From Daedaleopsis sinensis (Eukaryota > Basidiomycota > Agaricomycetes > Polyporales > Polyporaceae): DNA of 64,000 bases. The notes under the pieces are model-generated. The model was not told where the DNA came from. It saw nothing but the letters and a program-made list of their open reading frames with translations, and made no database searches. Every line of letters begins with the position of its first letter. Position 1 is the stretch's first letter. The stretch is from positions 62,001-126,000 of the forward strand of contig CM066300.1 of assembly GCA_033807695.1 (NCBI GenBank). The letters are read 5' to 3'. Below are positions 47,776 to 59,109 of the stretch, one piece after another. The position numbers and the translations under genes are program-made.

Positions 47776-49587
47776 TTATGTCGTGTTAGCGCATCTTATC
47801 ACTCCGCTCAACAACATGAAGGCAGGAGCGCACCTCATCGCCCGCATCGAACATGCAGCAGAGAGCTGGCACTGCGGCTTGTAGCAGTCGGGCTGCAAGT
47901 CTTGGCAGTCCCAATAGGCGTCAATGCCTTCCAAGCAGCCTCCCGCGTCCGGCACTGCGAACTCCCAGACCGGGGTCGACGCATCCCCCCATCTGACCTC
48001 CAAATCTGTCACAAGCTCCCTCCAGCCCTCGAACGTGGATGCCAAGCGTGGCGAGGATGGGAAGGCACACGCGACCACGACCCGGCCGAGCCTGTGTCCC
48101 ATGCGTGCGCGTTCAGCCAGCATGGTCGTGAACGGAGCCAAGTGGCTGCTCTCAAAGTCCCAGGATGACTTGTTGAACGACCGGATGATGTCCGGGCTGA
48201 TCTCGATCTCTAGCACTGCGAGGCGAGGACAGCGTAAAGGCTCCTCACAGAGTGCTCCTGCAATCGCGTCTATGGAAGTGTGGATAAAGCTTAGAATGCC
48301 AAGGGACAGCCTGAGCTCCTCCAAGTCGACCAGAGGACTCAGTATTTCACGTAGTATTGCCTCGTTGTCAGCGTTGTAGTAGTAGAACCAGTCCTGCCAT
48401 AAAACTCCAAGTCGGAGAGAGGTAATGGTGGCGAGAGACAGTGCTGTGGATAGCTGCGTAGCCCATTGAACGTAATCCGAGTCGTCGGACAGGACACTGC
48501 CTTGGATCAGAATGCCGCGCGCGGGACGGTCGACAATCAGCTGAAGCATTTTCCCAAAGATGATGAGCTCCATGCTCGTAAGGTCCTCCAGGATGGGAAA
48601 GGGCGCAGGTGGCCAGCTGTCCCACTCGGTCAACCCGGTGACGTGCACGACGGCCTCCGAGGGAAGGCGGAGATCCTGAAGTAGGATCTGAACCGCGGAC
48701 CACGCGCATCCGACAAAATGTGCAGAGCGGAGATGTAGGAGGGTAGTGGGCACGGAGGGTCGGGTGTACGGCACTGGGAGGGAAGCCTCACGGTAGGTGA
48801 ATCCAAAGAGTGATAAATGACGTAGTCCAGGTGAGTTCGCAAGAAGTTTCAAAATGTGGGGGCAAGTGTTGGAGTCCTCATAGTCGACGCAGAGGATTCG
48901 GAGATGGGTTAGAGTGGGGAATGAATTGGCCGGGACCCAGAACGCTACCTCGATTGCAAGAGCTTGCAGGAAGCATTCCGGGCTGTCAAAAAGGATGACG
49001 GAGACTACGCCGTGGAAGAGGTCTAACGCTGTGTCGGGATCCCGAAAAGTGACTTTCAATGTGCGTGAATTCATCGCTTTCAGGAGTGGTAAGATGGTTA
49101 TGAAGTCAAGGGTATAAGGAGTCACTGCGCCGATGGATTGCGAAGAGTCGTCGTGTACCAAGAGGTGTAGGTCACTGACACGGTGCATGTCGTTCTGTAG
49201 AATGGTTGGGAGTTCTCGCGTATGGCGGGTAGAGATGAATATATCCAGGGAAAGGGATTGAGAGCGAGACATGAATGTGCGTAGACGTTCAAGATTGCGC
49301 CCGTCGATGAGCGTCCAAAGCGCTGGGAAGCGGAGGAGGATGTCTCGCCACCTCTTGCAGGTGTGAGACATGACAAGCAGCGGTAAGTTGTGAGCGACCA
49401 GAACGTGTTCCGGATCGAACTCGGTGTCAAACCTGGAGCGCAGACGGTGAGGGGCGCGGTCGAGAGCAAGGGAGAACATTGTGGTGAGAACTTCTTCCGG
49501 AAGACGATGGATTGGAGCCTGGACCAGAATCCGGGAATCTTCCATAGTGGCGAGGAGAGATTTCATGCGTTCAATACCGTCTCTCAG
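47776..49587 (-). CDS. F-box protein with leucine-rich C-terminus
   Basis: Probable substrate-receptor subunit of an SCF ubiquitin ligase. The last, large exon runs from an acceptor at 49587 (AAAACAG) to a stop at 47776-47778. Its first Met (49566) gives 596 residues, and seven in-frame residues precede it (LRDGIER), so a short upstream exon is likely, perhaps near 49740-49800 (FLTLLDRLRETFQEDEP). The F-box starts at about residue 20: IHRLPEEVLTTMFSLAL, then LLVMSHTCKRWRDILLRFPA. After it come irregular leucine-rich segments (LPTILQNDMHRVSDLHLLV, FPTLTHLRILCVDY, SPGLRHLSLFGF), as in basidiomycete F-box families. The frame is intact, unlike the F-box-like relics in the window. It is single copy here and lies in the spacer of the inverted repeat. 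Confidence 0.82.
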   Translation of the reverse strand: MRDGIERMKSLLATMEDSRILVQAPIHRLPEEVLTTMFSLALDRAPHRLRSRFDTEFDPEHVLVAHNLPLLVMSHTCKRWRDILLRFPALWTLIDGRNLERLRTFMSRSQSLSLDIFISTRHTRELPTILQNDMHRVSDLHLLVHDDSSQSIGAVTPYTLDFITILPLLKAMNSRTLKVTFRDPDTALDLFHGVVSVILFDSPECFLQALAIEVAFWVPANSFPTLTHLRILCVDYEDSNTCPHILKLLANSPGLRHLSLFGFTYREASLPVPYTRPSVPTTLLHLRSAHFVGCAWSAVQILLQDLRLPSEAVVHVTGLTEWDSWPPAPFPILEDLTSMELIIFGKMLQLIVDRPARGILIQGSVLSDDSDYVQWATQLSTALSLATITSLRLGVLWQDWFYYYNADNEAILREILSPLVDLEELRLSLGILSFIHTSIDAIAGALCEEPLRCPRLAVLEIEISPDIIRSFNKSSWDFESSHLAPFTTMLAERARMGHRLGRVVVACAFPSSPRLASTFEGWRELVTDLEVRWGDASTPVWEFAVPDAGGCLEGIDAYWDCQDLQPDCYKPQCQLSAACSMRAMRCAPAFMLLSGVIRCANTT

Positions 49588-50271
49588 CTGTTTTTACGCA
49601 TAAGTATACGAGCATCCATCCATAGGGGATTGATCAACTTGAGACACGAACATAAGCTTTCCTGTACAATGGACCGGGCAAATTGATAAACATTGGGGAA
49701 CTTATGTGGGACACTGAGGTGACAGACCTTTTGACCGGTTCATCTTCTTGAAAGGTTTCTCTCAGCCTGTCCAGCAGAGTAAGGAAGTCCATCATGACAG
49801 TCACTGTACAAGCAGGTGCCAGTGACGACACGCTCTTACCGCACTTCGCAAGCTTAGTCAGCAAACACGAGTAAACATGCCCTCGTGGATTACGATTCTC
49901 GCGGTGGCAGGATTAACCACATCGATCTCGAAGTAGAATTAGACCTCACTCGACTGGCGTGGTTCGAGCATACAGCACTTCCGGCGATCACTACGGTCAA
50001 GATACGGAGGCCTCTGAGTGTGGGGTGACAGTGTGCCAAATCGTGGAGCAAATTGGCGACAAACTACTAACTACATCAGTATCATACCTCGCAATCATTA
50101 GGGGAGCTTCGCATATGAGCACTACGGCGTCCGTGGCAATGTCTGGGGCATGAACTACAGGTTCACGTACTATCACTTCTATAACCGCCCCACCGGAGTC
50201 ACCTATCAACTTCTTATTAACACGCGTCCGCAGCCTCCTGGGCATGACCCGCCGACCGGGGCATGAACGCA
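49588..50271. other. Region 5' of the F-box gene
   Basis: It probably holds the F-box promoter and a small first exon on the minus strand (within 49634-49864). About 49900-50270 shows no motif-bearing frame and no repeat partner that I can see. Confidence 0.35.
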
Positions 50272-51659
50272 CTAGAGCCAGCTCGTCTTGGTGAGGCTCA
50301 GCAGCCACTTCAGCGCATCCTTCGCGTCGCTCATGATCTTCGCAGTCGCAGCTATCCCCGGGAACCAGTAGTGCGTCACGGTCCGGTGCGCGCACCGGTG
50401 ACCCAGGATTCCTGCACCGCGGGGTAGTAGCATCAGCGAGCGAGATCGCAGACGGCGGGCAGTGTGGACTGCTCCACAGCAGTACGCACCACACAAGCCT
50501 CGTGGCGCACCCGGCCTCGCGCAGGAGTCTTCCGTACAGTCTACAATCCTCTCGTCCCGCAGCCGCCAGCGGGTCGCACTCCATGATCTGAAGGTAGGCC
50601 GGGGGCGGACCCGCGAGGACGGGAGAGACACACGTGTCCGCAGGCGGCCCATTGTACCCGGCTGCGGGAAGAGCCCCAGCGCGAGTCACGATCAGCGGTC
50701 GCTGTGCGCGGAGGAGCACGACTCACCGAAGCACTGGTACATCGCCGTCGAGCAGCGGCGCGTCTGCGTTCTCCTTGTACGACCGCAGCTCCGCTCTGTA
50801 CGCCGCGGGCACGGCCTCGGGGTGGGGCACGACGGGCCCGCGAAGGTATTGCCCCGTGAGCGCGTGTTCGTCCTCGGCCGCGAAGAACGGGTCGTCGCGC
50901 GCGCGGAGGGCGGCGGCGGCTGCGAGGGAGATCTCTGGAGCGTGGGTCACGACCCACAGTGTGATCAGAGACATGAGAAAACCACGAGTGAGAGACGTGA
51001 GCACCCATTTGAGCGCAGCGTAGCAGTCCTCCGAATGAGCGGTTGGGAACGGATGTTCGGGAACGAGCCTAGATCGACGTCGCACAAAACAAATAGGGGG
51101 CGTGATCCGTCAGTCCATTGACGACGAGACTTAGGACAGCTGTACATACTTGATCGTAAGTTGCAGCTTCAAGTGGTTGTCGTCCATGTGGAGATTGCCT
51201 ACGATCCATCCTATAAGGTTCACAGTTCGCGTGATGGTCAGCCCTATGCAGGTACGCCCGAGCGCGATTGAAGAATGGCAGAATGGCACTTACCTCCGCC
51301 GTGGAACCAGAACTGGGAATGTTGCCCACAGCGTCGGTCCCAGAAGGTACGTAAGCGCACGGTGATCTCTCTTCTCTCCGATGGTCCTTGGCAGCATACT
51401 CAGAGTCTGAGGGGTACAGAGGATCACGATTGCATGAGCACTTGAGTGTGCGACGTCACGTACGGAGCATATAAAACGCAGACACGTACCGTGGGGCAGA
51501 TCAGGGACGAACGACTGGGCGAACGGGACGAGGAAGGCATTGCACCGCGCACGGAGGTGCGCGCCGATCGAGACGCCTTCTGGGGGCGGGTGGGGGCGCG
51601 GTGTACTCCGGATGGGCCTGGAGCTCTGCGGCTATCTGAGGATCAAGCTGAACACCCAT
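50272..51659 (-). pseudogene. Alpha/beta hydrolase pseudogene lacking the nucleophile elbow
   Basis: Full-length relative of the hydrolase at 1-1386, in the right arm and just inside its inner end. The first exon reads LDPQIAAELQAHPEYTAP, then the frame slips in the proline-codon C-tract before EGVSIGAHL. Exon 4 (FPTAHSEDCYAALKW) and the region RARDDPFFAAEDEHALTGQY are clear. Between them about 50 bp are deleted, removing the segment equivalent to VALAKGFLVGGDSAGGN, so the catalytic Ser is gone. The acceptor before this exon is GTGG instead of GTAG. MECDPLAAAGREDC and the C-terminal THYWFPGIAATAK (His region) remain. Three independent lesions indicate an inactive gene. Confidence 0.8.
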
Positions 51660-51899
51660 GGTGGTCCCAAGCGGTGGTAGGTGCGACGAGGGACTTGAGC
51701 TCAGCGAACGGAAAGCGTGAGATAGCAATAGGAAGAGTTCAGCGTGGCTGAGGATAGCAATGATCATGGTAGTGCTGCGACTCGCACAGAGCTGTAGGTT
51801 CTTATAGCAGCTACGAGGCGCGAACAGTCAGTAGTAGCCGGCCTCGGGGAATATAGTCACTGACTCATTGTAGTCTAAGCGACCAACAATCAGACCGAA

Positions 51900-52570
51900 G
51901 ACCCCAGTAGGACTAAGTACCGGGTCGGCGTCAGTAAATGCCATAGATCTAGAGACGGCTGAGGAGGAACGCCGAGTGCCCGTCACAGATAGACGGAGAT
52001 CCGAGTCGCCGATGGGTTACGCAGACAGGCCTGAGTGGGTGCGCGGGGGACTGACAGCTTCCAGTCGCAAGCAGAGCTCGAGCGTACAGCAAGAACACGA
52101 CAGCCGTTGGGTGGTCGTCCAAGACAACACAACAGACGCTGGACTACAAGCGTGATGACGTGTGTGGGCGCTAGGCTGACCTGTTCTGCTTGCTTTAAGT
52201 TTCTGCCTCCGTTCGTCCTGCTCGGTACTACTCCCTAGATGTATGCGTAGAGGCCGACTAGTCGACTGCCACAGGCGATGTACAGTGAACTCAACTCGTG
52301 TACTCGCCCTCGCACCGTGACACTCGCCAACACTTAGTCGACACACTCACCCAGCACAGATCACGCTCAGCCGCTCTAGCTACCACTCTCAGAATACCAC
52401 CGTCTCCAGGTAAGTAAGTCCTCCTGCTCGCATCTAACCTCTCACCTCCTGCCGTCTTCACGGAGCCCCCTTGTCACGTCCTTAAAGACCCGAAGACTCG
52501 CACGGCTGGAAGAACAGACTACTGATCGTCACGACATGCGCATATAGGGCCAGAAAAGATTCAACATCGG
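51900..52570 (-). repeat. Dispersed repeat 'R2', copy 6 (right arm)
   Basis: Inverted counterpart of 26400-27010, with the AGCGCCCACA marker and GGAGGCAGAAA on the minus strand. It lies upstream of the hydrolase pseudogene, as copy 4 lies upstream of the left-arm fragment. Confidence 0.55.
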
Positions 52571-53369
52571 ACCCGTACTACAGGAGAGATGTCAGAGTGT
52601 ATATGCGCATCGCATGCGCGTACGCTCACAAGGTGAGCCTCTCCTCTAGGCCTTCGGCCTCACTAGTCCTCACATGCACAAGTCTTCCTGCACGCGCTGC
52701 ATGCTCACCCGAACCGCGCCCGACGCGTCACACCCTGTCGACGTTGTCACCGGTCCCCGATGATTTCCTCCCGTGGTTGAGCCCGCTTGGCGCGTTCGAC
52801 TCGGATAGCGGCACTCGGCGGACGAGCAGCGCGGAACTGCTCGTCGTCATCAGCTGGGCAAGCTCTTCGCCAACGCTCGAGCGCGGCTCTGTCCCCCTCA
52901 CCTAGCGCCGCTTCTGTGCTTCCTCTGCCTTCGACACTGGATGGGCAGACTCGAGCGGCGAGTACGGGTGCACGAGGTCGCCCGTGGACTAGCAGTCACT
53001 CAGTCGGACTGCCGTCTGACTTGACACGAACACCCTCTCTGTCAACCCCGCAAGAACGCCCCCGGTGCGCTCCCGCTCCTCTACTTTAGGCTGCACCTGC
53101 GACTGGCACCCCGACCATATCTGAGATCTGAGATCTGAGCGTTACGCCCCTCAGCCCACCTCCAGTACTGCCGATTCCGCCACCGCCAAGTGTCCGAGTC
53201 CGAACTCTGCTCCCGCGCAAACGTGACTCCCGAGCTCTTCGCGCTTCACTCCCGCGCGTCGTCCCCGTCCTCCCACCGGTGCTGACATCAGAAAAACACC
53301 CGTGGCCTCGCGACCGTCTCTCCTGTCTGCATCGTCACTAATCCCACCCCCTCTCCTTCACCTACCACG

Positions 53370-53841
53370 GGCCTGAGAGATCGACGGTGCTCCGTCCTTC
53401 CCAGTCCTCCTCGACGTCCCCGCTGGGCTCGCCAACATACACATGCTCGATGTCAAGTCCTCCGATCGAGCTACGTGCCCGGACGTTTGGGCCGCCCGCG
53501 CCACAGCACCCGGCGACTGTCTTTCCTCCCGGCGACTGTCTTCCCTCTCGACATGTCAGTATTCAGTGCCTCTGCGCGCTATCTCCTACTTAGTCGGCCA
53601 TCGTCCCAACATCGTGCTCCTCTCGTTCACTGCACACACCCTCTATGCCCCGCTCAATCATGAGCAACTAGAGTTATGGCCCTCGGGCATTGATAGCTCC
53701 GTCTCCGTCGCGTGGGCGCCGCTACGCTCTATCGCTAGGACATCGCACACATCTACTCCTTGTGGGTTAGTGTTTCGCTCCCCGCTGCCACATTCGGCGA
53801 TGCTGCACGACATCCTCATCGCCTTACAGCACATTGTCTGA
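53370..53841 (+). pseudogene. F-box/LRR-like gene relic, copy 4
   Basis: Plus-strand reading in one long frame includes YLVGHRPNIVLLSFTAHTLY, then APLNHEQLELWPSG and HSAMLHDILIALQHIV. It is very close to the minus-strand copy at 9561-10020. No F-box or start remains. The copy is missing or shortened at the corresponding place in the left arm (25440-26180). Confidence 0.45.
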
Positions 53842-53999
53842 CCTGACCTGTCGTCATCCTGGTCCTTCGGAGGCCAGTGCCGTGTCATGCTCTGCTCGAG
53901 CCGAGGCAAGGCAAGTCCTCTCCCATATCCTCGGGCCAACACGATCCCATCCATCTCTCCGGCGCCGGACATCGCTCTCCGCCTCGACCCCAGAAGAAC

Positions 54000-55631
54000 G
54001 CCCCCGGTTCGCTCCTACTCCTGACTCATGCGCCAGCTTGGTGCGGCCTCGATGAGCCCCAGGCCCTGCTATACGCTTCTGCTAGCTCTACCGGGCTCCG
54101 TGTAAGCCCGTGAGCGAATCCCCCCTCGTTCACACGATCTCAAACACCATACCTCTAGCACGCTCTCAACGGCTACTCGCACTCGTGAAATATCACCATC
54201 GTCGCCTTCGAGTCCACCCCGTGCGCATGCACCGTCGTTGCAGCCACGCGCGCGGTGAACGGCCGCTCTCCGCCTTACATGTGCGACTGCGCGCCTGAGA
54301 TCTCGGACCCGGACCCGCCGTGAGGTTGTTGTGGCTCTCGCCGCCGCTGCTCTGAGTCTAATGCGGCTGCGATTCCGCATCGGAAATCCCTCACTCCCAG
54401 CGTTGAGGACGGAGCTGCCTGCCATCGGATCATCAACATACACCGCCTGGACCCTGGCTCAGCTGCCGGCGACGACAATCGCTTTGGCCCCGTCTCTATC
54501 TCTCTATCTCACACCCTTCGCCATGCCTCCGTCCACAGGAGAGTCCTATCCGACTCGCGCCATGCGCCATGCCGCGGGGCTATACAACGTTCAACAGGCG
54601 TCCGCGCCGTGACCGAAATATGGATCCCACAGCCCAACGTCCGACGCCCTACACAACGCTGTCGCTCTCAGCGAGCTCCCCCACGGTCCGCACACAGCCA
54701 AGTGCGACAGTGCCCCTCCCAGTGATCATGAGGCGGACACAGGTTCAGATCCGTCTAGCAACAATTGCGGTCGACTCCTCAGGCCTCAGGCTTCAGGCCT
54801 TAGCGCTTAGCACCCGACTCCGCGGACGGTCGCATGTCGGCTCGGATTCCAGAGATCGGACGAGGGCGCGTGGGGTGCGGGTGTTCTGGCGCCGCGCAGT
54901 GCAGCCATCCCGCAACATCCGCGTGTGCGTACGGTGCGCACACACCGCTGTGGGGGACCGCCGTGCAGGCCTCAGGTCCGTGCAACGTACGTAGACTCCC
55001 CGGGGAGTCCGAGCGTACGACGGATGCGGCGACCTCGCGGCACATGGAGCTAGCGGGCCGTACCGTGTCTCGTCAAGTCTCAGTCTCGCGCTCGTCCTCT
55101 ACTTACAGCCTACCGCTACAGCCTCCATCTCCGTTCGCCGGATATGCGCTCGCCGTTCGCTTCCCTCGCCGCTCCGTCACGTTCCCCGCCTGTTCGCAGC
55201 TGCTCTCGTCCCTGCATCCGCACTGCTCCGTATTCTTCGTTCGCATCTCCCATGTCCTGCCGGGAAAGCTCATGTCTCGTGTTTCTTCCGCTTCGACGTG
55301 TGGACCCAACACACTGACCGAGGTTTCATTTAGATTTAGTGTTTGAAGAGCTGGTGGGTCGCCGGTATCAGACGGCTGTGCCTACCATCGACGGATATGC
55401 GAGGACGTACTACGGAAGTGTAACATATAGGCCATCTATTCCATCTCCGATCAAACCGTACAGGTGACAATGTATACGGTCCTGTCAGCTCACTGGGCTG
55501 TCGATGAGTGTAGTCGATGTCCCGGATACGATGCTCCAGGGGGGGTGTCAAGGAGAATGACCCTATAAGTAACGTCTCAAGCAGCGGTGAACATTCAAGG
55601 TCCTCTGTTTGGGGTCATTACATTGACCTGG
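54000..55631. repeat. Post-HET block of right arm
   Basis: Inverted match of 23832-25430, with the same decayed fragment (LVGRRYQTA frame, minus strand, about 55340-55375). No intact gene was found. The frames across it are open by chance in GC-rich DNA. Confidence 0.5.
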
Positions 55632-57682
55632 TCAGTCGAGATGCAGCACGCAGCGATGTAGCCTCAGACTTACTAGTTCTCCGCCTGAAAGGCATTTCAG
55701 AGTTGAAGCTTCACTGGCAGCTCCCTCTGCATTGCTTGTCCTGAGAATGGTCGTCGGTGGACACTGCGGATGGTGCAACACAGGCTTCTGACGAAAAGAA
55801 AGGACAAGAGAGCTCGGATTTGCAAGCCATGATATAACTCCGAGAGTAAAGTGCATCATGAGGGTATCCACGCGGGCAGAAAGGATATTGAAGCCGAGTA
55901 ATCCGTCAAATAACTGTGGTTGCGTCAATGGGACACAGATGAAGAAATCCTTCTTCGAGTCTGACCATGTCTCGATGTGGTCTGTCGAGCAGTCGTGCGA
56001 GCCAACGATGTCAGGGAAGTGGGGGATGATGACGAAGTTCGCCCAGAGCTTCCCCTGAGAATTTGCAGCGGCAAGGCCAGACGGCATCGACTCCTCCCTT
56101 TGGCACTGCCCGACCTGCAAGACGACACGAGCGTCGGAGAAGCTGGGCGTGAACATCACGAGTGTGGGCGTATCGCCATTCCACGGCAAACCCGCATTCC
56201 GCACCTCCACAAGCTCGGCTCCCATCGCATCGGCAATGGCGGTCAAGTCGCTAAGCGGGGGTATGCGAATAGGGCTGGAGAGGCTGAGGTTCATACTGGT
56301 AGAGAAGCGGTCAGAGGGGACCGCCGTGCCGGTCGTGGCGGACTCGGAGCTGAGGTTGTCCCGGATATATATATCCTGCCAGGTGACCGTGCCCATCTCG
56401 TCCGTCAATTCGTTAGAACCGAGGATGAGACGCTGCCATAGACAAGGTGATGTGCGAAAGAGCCTGTGATATCCAGAGATACTGTGTAGAGGCGATGTTG
56501 GTCTATTAGACATGGAGGGCCATTTCTCATCTTCAAGACGTAGGAACACAGGTTTACCGCCGTACGATGTCCATGAGAGGTCGGCGTACACACTTCCTTG
56601 CCACTGGAAGGTCGGTAGTCGGGCCCGGATCCCGTAGGGTGTGATGGAGAATGACAAAACATCACGGTCACCGTCACCATGAGAGCGATTTGTCTGGGCG
56701 GGCTGAGTATGATTACGTGTAAGTAAGTACAGGTCCCTGGCCATAACTGAAGACAGATGCGTACATCGGGCGAGGAAGATTTGATAGCTTTGTGCAATAC
56801 TGGCGCAGGAGTTAACTCGATGTGGTGGGACCTAACAAAGTCGTCTGGCGATACCGCAAACAGCCCCGTGGTAGACAAAACATACTGTGATTTGTCTTTC
56901 AACTCGCCTATCGCTTTAAACTCTCCCCATGCGAATAGCGTGGTATCAGCATGCCTCTTCAAGATCTCCTCTTGCAACCGTCGAAATGCCCGCTCGCCCT
57001 CGCCATAGAGTGTAGGCATGTTGATGTCAAAGATCCCGAGCAAGCAGTACGCACGGTCCTCCTTCCGTGTAGTCTTCCGGCGTGATGCCCAACTCATGCG
57101 TTGCGCGATGCTCATCTTCGCAATGGGCTTCTCCATACGCAGGACCGACGCCGGAATGCCCGTGAATTCGTCCAGGTCTTCAGCGAGATCGGCCTTCGAG
57201 CCGAGGAGCTCCCAGGAGTTGGAGACAAATAGAACCAGCGGCGGCGCGAGGAGCTCCTGGAGTGTCCAGCCCCGCTTGTGCCATCTACTTTGCCTGAACT
57301 CCTCAATGCGGAAAATGTTCCGTTGGCCGTCGACGTCACGAAGAAACGCGTAGCAGACGGCGGATAGAGAGTAATATCTGAACATGGAGTTGATCGCCTC
57401 GGAGAGTTCGGTGCTGCTCGACTTGTCGATGCAGCAAGTGTCAATCCAGATCCAACAGAACCCGTGCTTCTCCGCGAGGATACACGCCTCCCGTATCTTG
57501 GGGTCTACGTAGTCTCTTGGGTTGACCTTCAGTGCATTGCATTTACGAATGATCTTGCGGACATCCTTGAACGACTGCTCCTTGTCGTCCCAGACGTGCG
57601 AAAGAATAGCGTATTCTCCGGGTACGTCTTCTGGAGAGATGAAAAAATGGAGCTCGGCACGGGCAGTGCTTAGCATCCACAT
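55632..57682 (-). CDS. HET-domain protein 4
   Basis: Near-identical inverted twin of HET2: exons 57682-56765 and 56702-55632, a 62-nt intron and about 662 residues. All HET motifs are intact (YAILSHVWDDKEQSFKDV, WIWIDTCCIDKSSSTELSEA, WTLQELLAPP, EDRAYCLLGIFDINMPTLYG), as is the C-terminal region ending HRCVLHLD. Differences from HET2 that I can see include Cys to Arg before MEKPIAK, Phe to Ser in the AVP[F/S]DRF segment, and a few Val/Met/Ile swaps. No stop or frameshift was found. The start follows the same leader-intron acceptor (CTAG, one base, ATG). Whether both twins are expressed cannot be told. Confidence 0.88.
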
Positions 57683-59109
57683 ACTAGCAGGAATACGTTA
57701 GTCATGCTAGGCCTGGAATGTACCATAATTTCAAATTCCGCACTCGTACCTGGACTGATCTAGTAGATCGATGGTCAGAACGAACCAAAGTAGACCCGGG
57801 AACGCAGACTCGGAGTAGACGGAACGCAGAGAAAATAAGGGAGCTCGATGACGACTGAGACGGTATCCGCTCAGTCGAAGGACGTCCACAGAGCTGTACA
57901 CCGGGACACGTAACACTGTTGTCGCTTTGAATTTGAATTTTGCCGTCCAGCGTCTGTTCAAGTTGCCTTGTCGACGACGACGATGGACAGCATGACACGG
58001 TACATTGGCTGTACATTGTGGCACCCAGTCCGCGTCACTCTGTTTCAGTTTGTGACTGGTTCTACGCTCGCTCGCATCACTACTAACTAGGTCTTGCAGG
58101 AACGGGACACAATTCATGGTGGTCTATGGTGGTACGTCCACTGTGCAGTATACGCTTCCTGCAGTATACTCATTACGAACATAGGTATAGCATTAAGTCA
58201 GACCGAAACCAGAAACTAGTACCGGAAGTGTTCATACAGTACTGAGCTCCCCGGGCAGGATAAGTATTAGCATACTCAGGGTCACACTCATATTTTCGAC
58301 TCACTGGCCCCAGTGAGTGACAGATAGATGTATGATTTACACTTCTCTCAAGCCCTGCTGATCACACTTCCGTTCGACGCGTAAGAGAACTGTATAGACC
58401 TGAGCAAGAGCGCCAAACTAGACCCATATTCGGAAGAGTCAGTCTCCGGTGAGTGCATGGGGCACGACACAGTCAGTCTACCATCTGGGAACAGGTTTTG
58501 GCATATGTAGTGGATCTACAAGAACCCAATCGTTTAAAAAAATTGTCCTTCAATTTGCAGTTTATGAGCACACAATTCAAGCCGACGGTAGCAGTGTATA
58601 GACGCTCGTGTCATATAGTTATGCTTCGACATCGACTCACGGCCCACTCTCTACACATCATCGTTCGTCACGGCACAGTACCTGTACACTGTACTAACCC
58701 GGGTCACTGCCGCTGCACACCGCTGCACGCCGCGTCTCGGTCACTGCACGTCGCGTCATGTCGCGTCGCGTCGCGGCACACCGCATCAAATTACCTGTGC
58801 CCGTTTGGATCGTGCCCATGCCGCGTCACGAAGCACGTTACACACAAGGCCGCAGTACGGTTCCGTCGTGTAAACCGGTCAGTGATTTGTCCGAGATCGA
58901 GTATGCTGCAATTACTCACACATCGACGTCCCGCCCGCGCAGTTATCACCGACGCCACCTCCGCCGCGCGTGAAGTGGACTGGCCTGCCAGGTCTGAGGT
59001 GAGTCACTTCTCCATCCACCTTTCACGCACAATAAATACTCACAGAGTACGATTCAATAGTTCTATTCCACAAGATTGAGAGCGTAACGGGCTTGGTGTC
59101 GACGCTCTC
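57683..59109. other. Outer part of right arm and HET4 upstream region
   Basis: Inverted match of 20331-21780, with small deletions: about 20 bp near 57860, and several GCGTCRCGT-type units near 58730. It contains the HET leader with GGTGTACAGCTCTGTGGACG on the minus strand. No gene is supported. Confidence 0.45.

Larger units (their letters stand above)
51190..59109. repeat. Right arm of the large inverted repeat
   Basis: Reverse complement of 20331-27945. The outer edge is sharp at 59109 (GACGCTCTC complementing 20331). The inner edge lies in hydrolase exon 3 near 51190. HET4 and HET2 agree at about 99 percent at protein level. The arm is slightly longer because of an extra F-box-like relic at 53370-53841. 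Confidence 0.85.

Noticed and set aside
47776..49566. F-box gene as the intact parent of the F-box/LRR-like relics
   Set aside because: The relic phrases do not occur in its leucine-rich region; at most they belong to the same broad class.
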